Shown one piece after another: positions 1 to 9,744 of a DNA stretch of 64,000 nucleotides. A model generated the notes under the pieces. It worked only from the letters and a program-made list of their open reading frames with translations, made no database searches and had not been told where the DNA came from. The position numbers and the translations under genes were made by a program. Source of the DNA: Zygnema cylindricum (lineage: Eukaryota; Streptophyta; Zygnematophyceae; Zygnematales; Zygnemataceae); NCBI GenBank assembly GCA_037447655.1, contig JBBHKE010001550.1, positions 44,529-108,528 on the forward strand, in the 5' to 3' direction. Positions within the stretch are counted from its first letter, which is position 1. Each line of letters begins with the position of its first letter.

Positions 1-239
1 ATTTCTAATGGAAAGTCAAAGTGGGTGAATGTGTCAAAATCTCATATTCTAACTTTGCATTCTGTGGTGGAACTGAGCACACAGAAAGTCTTATTTCACA
101 GGGGTGAAGCTATAATGGGGTTCTGATTGTCAAGGGGTCAATCATTTGGGTTTATATAAACCTGGAGTCGGCACTATCTAGATTAGCTTTTTTGGATCTG
201 CAAATTCTGTGTGGCAATGAAGCCTATAGAATTGCAAAG

Positions 240-740
240 GTACCTAAATTTCACTAAGTCTTGGTCTACCTACTTACGACTGTCTACTACTAAACCCTAG
301 TCAAATAAAAACACTATATAGTACAAGAAGGTACACTAGGCGATGTATTTATTGTACGACCATTCTACGACATGGCTTTCAAAGTGACGCATGTCAAAAC
401 GGGAGCCATGGTTCCTCTTCCCATCTTTTCCGATATCCAATAATATGGTGCCACGTGGCGTCACGTGATACTATCCCTAAAAGCTGCCGAAAGCTTATTG
501 CGCTACAATGGTGGCCGACCGATCATTTGTATTTCTACGGCTTTGATTTTATTCCATGCATAAATTGATTAATGCATGTTTTCGTTAGTCTGATGCAAAT
601 TAGTCCGTTGAATCAATAGCTCAATATGCGTGAAACGTTTTTCGTATATTGTTTTGCTAGTGACTTAATGGATAAGACTTGGTTCTAAACCTTAGTCCGT
701 AGACTGCAGTTCAAATCCGGCCTGAGGAAGTATTTTGCTA
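240..740 (-). repeat. Relic Copia LTR, TGTTGAAA family
   Basis: The stretch resembles, in the same order, the minus-strand LTRs at 5496-6469 and 34458-35098. Shared landmarks are a 'ctaagtc' block, a CCACGTGG-like box near 450, a 'ccatgcataaa' block near 555 and a tRNA-like block near 660-730. Neither terminus nor a target duplication can be fixed. It is most likely an old, decayed solo LTR. Confidence 0.5.
658..731 (+). other. tRNA-like (Pol III box) module, antisense in LTR relic
   Basis: A D-arm-like block TGACTTAATGGATAAGAC (from 661) is followed by an anticodon-stem-like GGTTCTAAACC and a B-box-like AGTTCAAATCC at 708-718. Spacing is that of a tRNA. The acceptor stem does not pair well, so this is not a functional tRNA gene. 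Similar modules lie at matching places in the other LTRs of this family, always opposite to the LTR. It could be an ancestral tRNA-derived SINE or a retained Pol III promoter. Confidence 0.5.
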
Positions 741-2642
741 CAAATAATAAAATACCTCATCAGCCGTAGAATAATGTGAGAATAATTCAACGGTTGTTCC
801 CTTCGCAGCGAAAGCATTGGGACGACCACGGGGAAGATTCGTCACAATATCATCCGGCCAATCAGAAGCTCGCGGTTTGATTGCTTTGCAACTTTTTGAT
901 TTGACTGGCGCCCGCCGTAGATATGCCAGCTTGGGACTGTTTGAGAGAGCTATCCACGCTGGCAAATCCGGATTGCTTGATCTGGCACCTCTTTTCCTTC
1001 TCTGTTCATCAAGAGATCTTTTGTCGACACAGAAAAGTCAAGCGCGCCCGTCCATACTCCGTAGTCCCACACACGTGCGTGAACGGCCGTGCATGTGGAA
1101 CATGCTTTACTGCCTCAAAAAGTGACACTTGGACCGCAGAGTACTTTCAAGGCTTGAACTCTGCGGCTCAAAAAAAGACCCGATCGGCAGATCGCTAGAT
1201 CGGCAAACCCTCGAGAGCTGAGATATCTCACGTATCGACCGACCACGCCAAACATTTATTTCGCATCTTGTACCTTCCAAATATCGATTTCACAAATATC
1301 GGAACTGAAATGTCCATACGATATTACAATATGTCGTCTCTATATCATTGCTATGTCGTCTTGCTTCCTACATCCATATGTCAATATGTCATCGTACTCT
1401 ATCGTGCCATCTCGCGTACTACTCCGTACGACATCTCTCATAGCACTCACTACTAATAGGCCATCTTCTCCAAAATGTCGAGCTGCATGGCCCACTGTCA
1501 CGGGTCAGAAGACGGGAGGGGAGAGGATCGGCCGAACGAAGTCTTCAAAAACACAACGGGCCACATCGCACAAAATGTCTCTTGGGTGCCTATGAATAAA
1601 ATGTGGCACTTTGCGTCGGAAAAAAAATGTCACAATTGCAATAATGTTGTGCGCAGTATCTTGCGCTTGTTATATCGCCGCTATGGGAGCCACAAAGAGT
1701 TCTCGACATATTATCATTCCTTAACTTTATCGTACTTGACTCTGTCATGCAGTAAGCTTTTCTCATCGCCTACAACCGTTGAGGAGGAGAACAAAAACTC
1801 CAGAAGCTTAAAATTCAATATTCAGACGCATGTTTGGACATATAACTTTAAATGAAATTATTTCTCGGCTGTAATTATTTTTCTACTTACGGTCATTTCC
1901 ACGCCAGGTTCGCCCAAGCGCCAATGAAAACATCTACTACACATTAAAATTCTACCAAACTTTCACATTTGAATGGCCAAATCTAAACTTGAAATGATGA
2001 TGAGAATGTATTGAACAATCATTAACATGTACATAGACCATTCAAAGTACAGGAAATCATGTACTCCCTTAGTTTGCAAGGTTGTCTCTTAATAAGAATA
2101 TACATTCCACTTTTTTAGGGCGTGCTTGTCGAACAATACTCCCACATTCAATGGAATCACATTTTCCTACACCAATAGCATTGAGAAGAACAACCAACAA
2201 CAGTATGTAATCTCCTTTGTATGGATAAACCGGATTATTAATTATGAAAAGGAAATTCTCGCGACAACCATCCTTGAAAACTACAAACAACATACATACA
2301 GAGCAAATACGTTCATATAGCTTTCAATAAAAAGTAGAGTGAAAAGGAGAAAGGTGTAACAAGAGTGTGAGGAAAGTGGAACAGATGATTGCCATCCGAA
2401 AATTGAAGCAATTGCAATGAGACCAGAAAAGGTGGCAAGGATTGAAAGCAACAAACCCAACCCAACAAAAATTGAGTGTACAACTTGCTTATATCCAACT
2501 ATATTGTATTCTCAAAGCCAATAAAAATAGAGTGGACAAAAAAAAATAGAGTGGACATACAACTATTTACCCAGCTTCCAGTACTTCACAATTCAACAAA
2601 AACGGAGTACGTAAACTAACTATTATCCAACTAATATTGTTC
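741..2642. other. Unassigned DNA, no gene recognised
   Basis: Only short overlapping open frames are present (for example 817-1125 on plus and 738-965 on minus). None resembles a known protein or a transposon domain. The part near 740-1260 is richer in GC than the rest. The stretch 2120-2640 is A-rich and lies downstream of the minus-strand pseudogene. Confidence 0.4.
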
Positions 2643-2650
2643 GTCTAAAG

Positions 2651-2956
2651 CATAGTTCAAAAGTAGGCTTTTTTATGGTAGGCCTTTTGTCGGTTCCTTT
2701 ATCGTAAGTTGTGTTATGGGCTTTTCATGTGATCTTCTTAGATCGCTCCTTTGATCAGCGACCGGCCGATTGTCACAATCTGATGGTGTAAACAATTTTT
2801 TTTGGTCCGAATGTTTTTATTGGTCCAATTTTTGGTCCGAATTTTTTAATTGGTCCGAATAGGTTCGGATACAATATGGGTCTTAAGGTCATATTGTATG
2901 ATCTGCATACAATAGGCATACTGTATGGGCCTAATTTCACCTACTTTTGAACTATG
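2651..2956. mobile_element. MITE, hAT-like, copy 1 (306 bp)
   Basis: The ends are perfect 17-bp terminal inverted repeats, CATAGTTCAAAAGTAGG at the left and its complement at the right. Identical 8-bp direct repeats GTCTAAAG flank it at 2643-2650 and 2957-2964. An 8-bp target duplication is typical of the hAT superfamily. There is no coding capacity. The interior has smaller palindromes around 'tacaatatgggtc'. A longer relative lies at 63006-63565. The right-hand duplication contains the stop codon of the PRISE-like reading frame. Confidence 0.9.
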
Positions 2957-2958
2957 GT

Positions 2959-3216
2959 CTAAAGAGTGTACTTCTCATTCCTCAACTTCTCAAACAAGTG
3001 CAAAAACGATTCTGTTGTGTCGTAACCTTTAGTAAATCCATGTTCTTGACTATTAGACATGTCGTTAAAAGCTTCAAGGGGTCGACTTAAATCCGCATCG
3101 GTATGCCACCATATTGCAAGATCATCCATTTTAAACGACAACAAGTGGTACTTCCCCACGATTTCGTCCCAAACATGACCTTTTTCCTTCATTCGACCTT
3201 TTTCCTTCATTCTCTC
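2959..3216 (-). pseudogene. PRISE-like, last exon
   Basis: The exon starts after an acceptor (TTTTTGTAG) and is open from E-R-M-K-E-K-G to the stop at 2961-2959. It includes GHVWDEIVGKYHL, a block near the C-terminus of PRISE enzymes. The segment MKEKGR is doubled by an 18-bp tandem repeat just before this block. The MITE target duplication covers the final Leu and stop codons, so the stop survived that insertion. Confidence 0.8.
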
Positions 3217-3446
3217 CTACAAAAATAAGTCACGTCAGGAAATGTCAGCACAGAATGGAGAGAGCAAACAAAAACAGATAGTTTATTGAAACCAATACTG
3301 AAAAATAAAACACACATATTGTCAAAACACTGTATACACTCGGAAAAAGGTAGTTTATGTGGCAATCTGAACCAATAACACATCCGCAAAATTTTATAAA
3401 AGTTATCAAAATTCAAAAAATAAACGAAGTAAACCAAGTAACTCAC

Positions 3447-3554
3447 TTGAAGACGCTCGGGTTTTCCAGAATATGGAGCCTCCGGAAAACCGTAAAAGGC
3501 GGCAAGTTTTGGCCACAGCTCTTTCCACCAAAAAACATCACCATTCACCACATT
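3447..3554 (-). pseudogene. PRISE-like, penultimate exon
   Basis: The exon lies between a pyrimidine-rich acceptor (TTTTTTTCACAG) and the donor GTGAGT. It encodes NVVNGDVFWWKELWPKLAAF and ends in R-L-Q with a complete codon, so it joins the last exon in phase 0. The NGDVFxWKxLW motif is a strong family signature. Both splice sites look functional. Confidence 0.85.
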
Positions 3555-3841
3555 CTGTGAAAAAAATAGTTTCCATGTCAATTAGTGAGTGAGGGAGAGA
3601 GGCCGATGATTCCCGTTTTAAAAATGTAGAGAGAGAGAGATGGTTCCGAGTTAAAAATAAGAGCGAGAGGTGGATCCCATTCAAAATACAAACAAATGGG
3701 GAGAGAATGAGAAGGACACTTATTCTCGAGAGAGAGATGGTACCCGTTTTTAAATAGGAGGGAGATATGGTTCCAGTACTAAATTGAAGGACGGGGCAAG
3801 AGGGAAAACGGTTCCTATCATAAAGGGGGAGGGGGAGGGGG
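3555..3841. repeat. Purine-rich degenerate minisatellite
   Basis: Several diverged copies of a roughly 50-60-bp unit built on 'gagagatggttcc' plus a 'gttttaaaat' block fill this interval. It ends in a 'gggggaggggg' tract at 3829-3841. It sits between the LTR fragment and the penultimate PRISE exon and replaces the expected end of the preceding exon. Confidence 0.6.
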
Positions 3842-4169
3842 TGTTGTTCTGAGACAACTGCTGGCACTGAAGATGAAGAAGATGCAGCAGTAGTCATCGT
3901 AGAACAAATCAAGAGAGGAAGCTTTCACAAATACCGATGGCTGAACAGTAACTTTGACAGACTATAACTTTCGAAAAAATACTCTAATCATCCTAAGAAT
4001 ATGCCACACTTTAGATAACATACAAAGGAACACACACACAAAATTGCAATCAATTCCGCTCACAAATCTGTGAGATATGTAGAAATGAAATTACATAAAA
4101 CTGAGTGTACAGTTTTCATATCATTTGTTCCTAAAAATCAAATTCACTAAGTCCTGCTTTTATACACCG
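3842..4169 (-). repeat. 3' part of a TGTTGTTTTTAG-type LTR
   Basis: On the minus strand this 328-bp piece matches the last 328 bases of the solo LTR at 13091-13932, ending in CTCAGAACAACA. The first 500 or so bases are missing. It contains the ATG-starting stretch that would encode the Gag N-terminus (MTTAASSSSS). Its upper edge abuts the broken PRISE exon directly, so it arrived by truncated insertion or by deletion after insertion. Confidence 0.8.
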
Positions 4170-4233
4170 ATTGCAAATGCTCGCATAAATCGCCAAACTC
4201 TTTCCCAAGTTCATAAGGTTTCCCGGGGCAAAT
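4170..4233 (-). pseudogene. PRISE-like, truncated exon fragment
   Basis: The minus strand reads FAPGNLMNLGKSLAIYASIC in frame, matching the family segment F-S-P-x-S-x-M-N...YAxIC. The upstream dinucleotide that should be AG reads AA (TTTGCAA). The LTR fragment begins right after Asn of ICN. The rest of the exon, which should lead into NxVNGDVF, is not found. I read this as the lesion that killed the gene. Confidence 0.75.
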
Positions 4234-5026
<793 letters not shown>

Positions 5027-5264
5027 CCAATAATGCTGAAAGGGCGATAGACTGTCCACGTGAAGTTATGTTGTTTGTCGAAGTCGAAAAGAATATCCTC
5101 AAGAGTGTAGTAAAAGTTGGGATATTCGAGACGCTCCATATCTTCTTTGAAAGGCAATTGTTTTGGAACTATTTTTCCGTATAATTCAAATGGTCCAAGA
5201 TAGTGTTTAGTGCCAGCGGTGAGTGCCACGTGTCCAAGAACTGCTCCATGGTTTACGAGTGTAC
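5027..5264 (-). pseudogene. PRISE-like exon with catalytic Lys and Tyr
   Basis: The exon starts after the acceptor TTTTATTTCAG and ends before the donor GTATGT. It encodes TLVNHGAVLGHVALTAGTKH, then the YLGPFE block, and later PNFYYTLEDILFDFDKQHNF and TWTVYRPFSIIG. In the family the Lys of TGxKHY and the Tyr of NFYYxLED form the active site, and both are present. The reading frame is open through all 238 bases. Confidence 0.88.
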
Positions 5265-5495
5265 CTGAAATAAAAGCAAAGAAGCAAAGTCCAATCAAAA
5301 TATTTAATTTAGAAAACACATAAGAAAACAGAAAGTGATAAGGATCTTTAACTATTTTTGAATTCGATTTGTGCAATCATTGGAGTTCCTACATCTAATC
5401 ACAAACTTGAAACAAATGTAGTAACGATAAAATCTGCGTTAAAATAAAACACTTCCAGGTCAATCAAATATGGCAAGATAGTAACAAGATTGATT
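5265..5495. other. PRISE intron remnant with Copia-1 target site
   Basis: Non-coding, A/T-rich. Its last five bases, TGATT (5491-5495), should be one copy of the Copia-1 target duplication. The partner copy is expected beyond the assembly gap at 19277. Confidence 0.4.
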
Positions 5496-6469
5496 GTAAT
5501 TTTGTGACCTCCATTGGTACAGAGAATGTCCAGCTTATATGAAGCCTCTAGGATAGTATATGCACTTTTGACTTTGACAATGAATAAGTCCCACCCTCGG
5601 ACGCAAAAAACTCTAAACGACTACACTCGTGTGTAGCCTGAACTCCGTTGGGTCCGGTGCAAAAAAAAACACTGAAATTGCTCCCTTGAGCATTAAGTTA
5701 TGGCTGACCAAAGTTGGTCCATAAATACAAGTGCACTGTGGGAGAGAGGCTAGAAAACCAAAAAATATTCTAAGTCCTAAGCTACCTCTCTAATCCTACT
5801 ACTAAGGTACTTCGACCAATCATAAGACTATAAAGAACAACAAGGTAGATGTACCGCTGTACTTCTTGTACGGCCATAGTACGGCATGGCCGTTCCACTG
5901 ACTCATGTCAATTCCGGAGCCGTAGTTGCTCCTCCCTTGATATCCGCTGTCCAACCATATGTTGCCACGTGTCATCCACCGACATCTGGTCCGCAAACCG
6001 CCAAACGGCTATTAAAGCATTCTGGCTCCAGTGTGAGCCGTTTGATGAGATCGGGACATTTGATTTCGTCCGTCGAAATTAAATGATAATTCGTATATTT
6101 CGTATGGTCCCGATTTCGTGCGGACTGGTATGTTTCCATGCATAAATCCTCGTGTAATTAGTTAAATGAAATGTCCGCCGCAGTATAGCTTTTAATAAAT
6201 ATCGCGCCATATACGTGTATCATTTTCTTCAAGACCTACGGGATTAGGAGGCCCTCTAATTTGTACGAGGACATCTGGAGGTCACTGGTTCAAGTCCCAG
6301 AAAGGGCACTATATATTTTGCAAAAAACCCTCTTTTTAATGATCTACCTGTCTCCTTTAGTTGAAACAAACAACCATGGCTCCCTAGAAGTCCTCATGGC
6401 TGCCCACAGGTCCTCATTGACTACGACAAGTATGAGGGCTGTAGTAAGTCCACAAGAAAGACTACAAAA
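5496..6469 (-). mobile_element. Copia-1 3' LTR, larger part
   Basis: On the minus strand this is the LTR body, ending in the ATGGAGGTCACAAAATTACA-type terminus at 5496. Its start is missing here but found at 14344-14365: read across the Copia-2 insertion, the two pieces match the start of the Copia-5 LTR at 50091. It contains a CCACGTGTCA block and an antisense tRNA-like module. Confidence 0.8.
6231..6308 (+). other. tRNA-like module, antisense in Copia-1 LTR
   Basis: Plus strand: a D-arm-like ACCTACGGGATTAGGAGG, then at 6287-6297 GGTTCAAGTCC, which fits the B-box consensus GGTTCRANNCC exactly and is flanked by a short CTGG/CCAG stem. Orientation is opposite to the LTR. Confidence 0.55.
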
Positions 6470-6981
6470 TGTAGTTTTTGGAAAGCTTTTAGTCTCAGCA
6501 GACAGAGCAGCACATCTGCGCAGCAGCCCAGTAGCAGAGCAGTGCGGCAGCAGAGCAATGCTGCAGCGTAGCTGCTATGCAGACAAAGCAGCGTAGCAAC
6601 GCATCAGCAGAGAAGCGCAGCAGCAGAGCAATGCAGCAGCGTAGGTGCTATGCAGATAGAGATGCGCAGCAGCTAAGCTGCGACACATACAAGACAACGC
6701 AACTGTGGTTACTTTGGATATAATCTGCATAGACAACCCAACTACTGTTATCTTGGATATGATTCGGTACGGAAAACGCAGCTGCGATTGATACGAATCA
6801 AGTCAACGGACCTCAACTTAGTGGTAGCTCAGTGGTAGCTCACTAGTAGCTCATGGTAGCTTTGTATTAGCTTGACAGCTTGATGTACCTCTCAGGTACA
6901 CTGGTATTGCTGGTACAACACTTGAATAAGACTTAAGACTCAGAACACATGATGTATCGAGACTTCCAAGCAGTAAAACTA
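6470..6981 (+). mobile_element. Copia-2 first LTR (truncated)
   Basis: It starts TGTAGTTTTTGGAAAGC and follows the LTRs at 7601 and 12733 as far as 'gtaaaact', then jumps straight into RNase H coding sequence. Its left flank CAAAA (6465-6469) pairs with CAATA (14344-14348) as a target duplication with one mismatch, placing the whole Copia-2 block inside the Copia-1 LTR. Confidence 0.75.
6500..6680 (+). repeat. Degenerate GCAGCAGAGCAATGCAGCAG minisatellite
   Basis: CAG-rich irregular repeats in the 5' part of the LTR. Equivalent tracts lie in the sister LTRs at about 7784-7830 and 12761-12935 with different copy numbers. Confidence 0.75.
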
Positions 6982-7440
6982 CAAACGTGGAGTGATGCAA
7001 GCTATGGTGACATGCCAAGTCAGAAGTCCACCACGGGATTTGTTCTACAAATTGGGAACGTGACTTGCTGCTTGAGCAGCAAACTTCAAAAGTTTACAGC
7101 ACAGTCGACAATGGAGTCAAAATATATGGTAGCAAGCTCGACCCTCAAAAAGCTCTTATGGGTAAAATCCATGTTAGAAGAACTACGATACATGTAGATT
7201 GGTCCACAGGTGATTTGGTGTGATAACCAGGCTGCCATTGCCATTGCGTCTAACGCGAGTCATCACTTCGAAAGCAAGCACATGGATGTAAGATTACACT
7301 TTGTAAAAGAAAAAGTGTTCTCTAGAGTGATTAAATTATGTTGTTTGCTAGATGCAAAAATGATTGTTGATATGCTCACTAAAGTTCTTCCCGCTCCTAA
7401 GCTGAAGTATTGCAGAGACGCAGTTGGACCAAGGGAATAG
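6982..7440 (+). pseudogene. Copia-2 upstream unit: RNase H remnant
   Basis: It encodes WSDASYGDMPSQKSTTGFVL and, after one stop, WCDNQAAIAIASNASHHFES and the C-terminal ADxLTK-type block, ending at the stop at 7438-7440. This is the Copia RNase H with the catalytic Asp of WSDASY and the Asp of DNQAA. All upstream gag-pol is deleted. It is followed by untranslated sequence and a polypurine tract before the next LTR, as in the complete unit at 12573-12732. Confidence 0.85.
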
Positions 7441-7600
7441 TTGAGTTGGTATAATGCTATGCTTTGATACTGCACTAAGTCCAACATTGAGATGTAGTGG
7501 GACTGGGTGACTTTCTGATTGCTATACAACTATGATGCGATGTTGCGCTAGTTTGTCATCGCAGCTGCGCTGGTATACTGAGTCTAAAGCTTTAGAGGAG

Positions 7601-8391
7601 TGTTTTTTTTGGAAAGCTTTCAGTCTCAGCAGACAGAGCAGCATAGTGTTGTTTTCAGAAAGCTTTAGTCCTCTTTATGCCTCAGCTGTGAGAGAGAGCT
7701 GTTCAGGACTTAAGCTATTTTTGGTTGAGTTCGGTTCAGTACTTACCGAAATTAGTGTGACAGTGAAGTTGGGAGTTCACGGTGCAGGAGCGCGGCTGCT
7801 ATGCAGACAGAGCAGCGCAGCAGCTAAGCTGGGACACATATAAGACAACGCAGCTGCACTTACTTTGGATATCATCCGCACAGACAACGCAGCTATTGTT
7901 ATCTTGGATATGATTCGATAGGGACAACGTAGCTGCGCTTGATACGAATCTTGCAACGGACCTCAACTTAGTGGTAACTCAGTGGTAGCTCACTGGTAAC
8001 TCAGTGGTAGCTTAGTATTAGCTTGAGAGCTTGATGTACCTCTCAGGTACACTGGTATTGCCGGTACAACACTAGTATAAGACTTAGGACTCAGAACACA
8101 TGATGTATCCACACTTCCAAGTTGTAAAACTGGAGACAGTTTTTGGGAAATTTTTGAGTATTATATCTTGTGTGTTGTCGGGTCTATTGTACTGAAACTT
8201 TGTGAGTTGTCAGTGTTTATGCTGCTCTATACTTTGATAGAGCTTTGTGAAGTCTGGATGCGTGTATAAGATTCGGTGAGCACTTGTAAACAACTGTTTG
8301 GTAGGATTCTTCATAGCTTCTGAGAGTGTATCATGTCTACTTCTACTACTATTGCTGCTCTTCCACCTGCACCGGTGGTTGTAGAACAACA
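7601..8391 (+). mobile_element. Copia-2 central LTR, shared by two units
   Basis: It starts TGTTTTTTTTGG after the polypurine tract CTTTAGAGGAG and ends in GTAGAACAACA next to the primer site. It is the 3' LTR of the RNase H remnant and the 5' LTR of the gag-pol unit. A 137-bp piece of the TGTTGTTTTTAG-type LTR is embedded at 7647-7783. The ATG of gag (8333) lies inside this LTR. Confidence 0.8.
7647..7783 (+). repeat. Embedded 5' piece of TGTTGTTTTTAG-type LTR
   Basis: Starts TGTTGTTTTCAGAAAGC and follows the first 137 or so bases of the solo LTR at 13091, ending at 'gagttcacggt'. The remainder is missing, so a nested LTR was later deleted. Confidence 0.75.
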
Positions 8392-9240
8392 GGTTATGGG
8401 CATTTCATCAAGAGTTCATATCTTTTCCAGGGAAAAGTATGTTTACTGGGCGGATATGGTGGAGACACATTTTGAGAATGTCAATCGTTTGGATGTATTG
8501 GATGGTTCGCTGGATGAATCTGATCCGTCATGGTCTAAGAAAAATACGCAGGCTCGTTGTATTCTGAAATTTTGTATATCTGAGGACTTAGCTATGTCTT
8601 GGATAAAAATGAAAAAATCAATTGATATCTGGAAATCTCCTAAAAATAATTATGAAAAGGCTAATGTCTAGGGAGAGCTTCTATAGGCTGGAAAAAATTG
8701 GGACTATAAGTACATTGGTGGTACAATGGCTGAATATTCTAACAAATTTTGCATCATTGTAGATGCAAATGCTTGTGCAGGTGGGGTGTTTCCTCTGTTT
8801 CAACAGGCAACTTTGCTCATGAAGGGTCTCCCTCGTAGTATGAAAGGAGCATCTGACATGCTCAAACAAAAAGATAAAGCTAGCTGGACTTTACAGTTGG
8901 CCATCAATATTTTACTAGAGGAGGAAGCCATATCAATATTCTCAATGTTGAGCAGGTGGAGGATTTTAATTCAGACCTTGGGAGGAAAGGTCAGTTTAAT
9001 CAGCAACGTAATCAGTTTAACCATCTCAGACAGTTTAATCAGGGTGGAAATAGACAATCCACCAATACATGTTTTTATTGCAGTGAGAGAGGTCATAGAT
9101 ACAAATTCTGTCCTAAAATTAAACAAGCTAACGATATAGGTTTATACAGGCCGGGATGGCAACAAAGTCAGTTTTACAAAACCTTCACGGGGCCTACACC
9201 TCGTGGAAATGCACTGTTTTCAACTTTTTCATCACTCTAG
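8333..9240 (+). pseudogene. Copia-2 gag
   Basis: The frame opens at 8333 inside the LTR (MSTSTTIAALPPAPVVVEQQ) and runs through the primer site into SRVHIFSREKYVYWADMV, the typical Copia Gag start (UBN2 type). A stop at 8669-8671 and a frameshift near 8950 break it. A zinc knuckle CFYCSERGHRYKFC (CX2CX4HX4C) lies near 9070-9111. The protein would coat element RNA in virus-like particles. Confidence 0.85.
8392..8401 (+). promoter_or_regulatory. Primer-binding site, initiator tRNA-Met anticodon arm
   Basis: GGTTATGGGC directly follows the LTR end AACAACA. It complements the anticodon region of plant initiator tRNA-Met (GGGCCCATAACC, from established tRNA sequence). Divergence starts after ten bases. 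Confidence 0.75.
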
Positions 9241-9288
9241 GACGAGACTCTAACATTTTCTGAGGAGGACGACACGGATCTATTTGCT

Positions 9289-9744
9289 ATGGCGACAGCA
9301 ATGGAGGGCGCAAAGGACCTTGGATGGATAATGGATACAGGAGCGTCAGCCCACATGTGCTGGAACAAGGCCATCTTGAAAAATTTGAAAGTAATGCCGA
9401 AGAAAAATATTTATTATGCTTGTGGAATGAGTGTCCAGACTCGTGCTATGGGTGATGTGTCCTTACTAGTTGATGTAGAAGGAAAAGCAATTGAAAGGAC
9501 TCTTCACAATGTCTTATTTGTGCCTGACTTTAAGAAAAATCTGCTTTCTACGTCGTTGGTAGAGAGTAAAGGCTTTGAGGTTAATTTGAAAAATGGTCGG
9601 CAAGTTGTTAGCAAAAATGGAAAGGTTGCGGTTACAGGTACAAAAGATAATAGCAAGATGTACCGTATAGATATGGCTAATACTAAGGAGAATGATGTTC
9701 ATTACTCCGGTGTTTTGCACTCAGATGAGTTGTGGCATAAATAA
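9289..9744 (+). pseudogene. Copia-2 protease and integrase N-terminus
   Basis: GWIMDTGASAHMCWNK carries the aspartic-protease active site D-T-G-A. Downstream is the LFVPDFKKNLLSTS block typical of Copia proteases. It ends in SDELWHK with a stop where the integrase zinc-binding LWHxxLGH motif begins. Confidence 0.9.

Noticed and set aside
658-731. A genuine tRNA-Arg(TCT) gene
   Set aside because: Anticodon arm and D-arm look tRNA-like, but the acceptor stem does not pair and similar modules sit in LTRs.
817-1198. Overlapping frames at 738-1198 as a host gene
   Set aside because: Three overlapping frames of similar length without recognisable motifs or splice context; nothing favours one of them.
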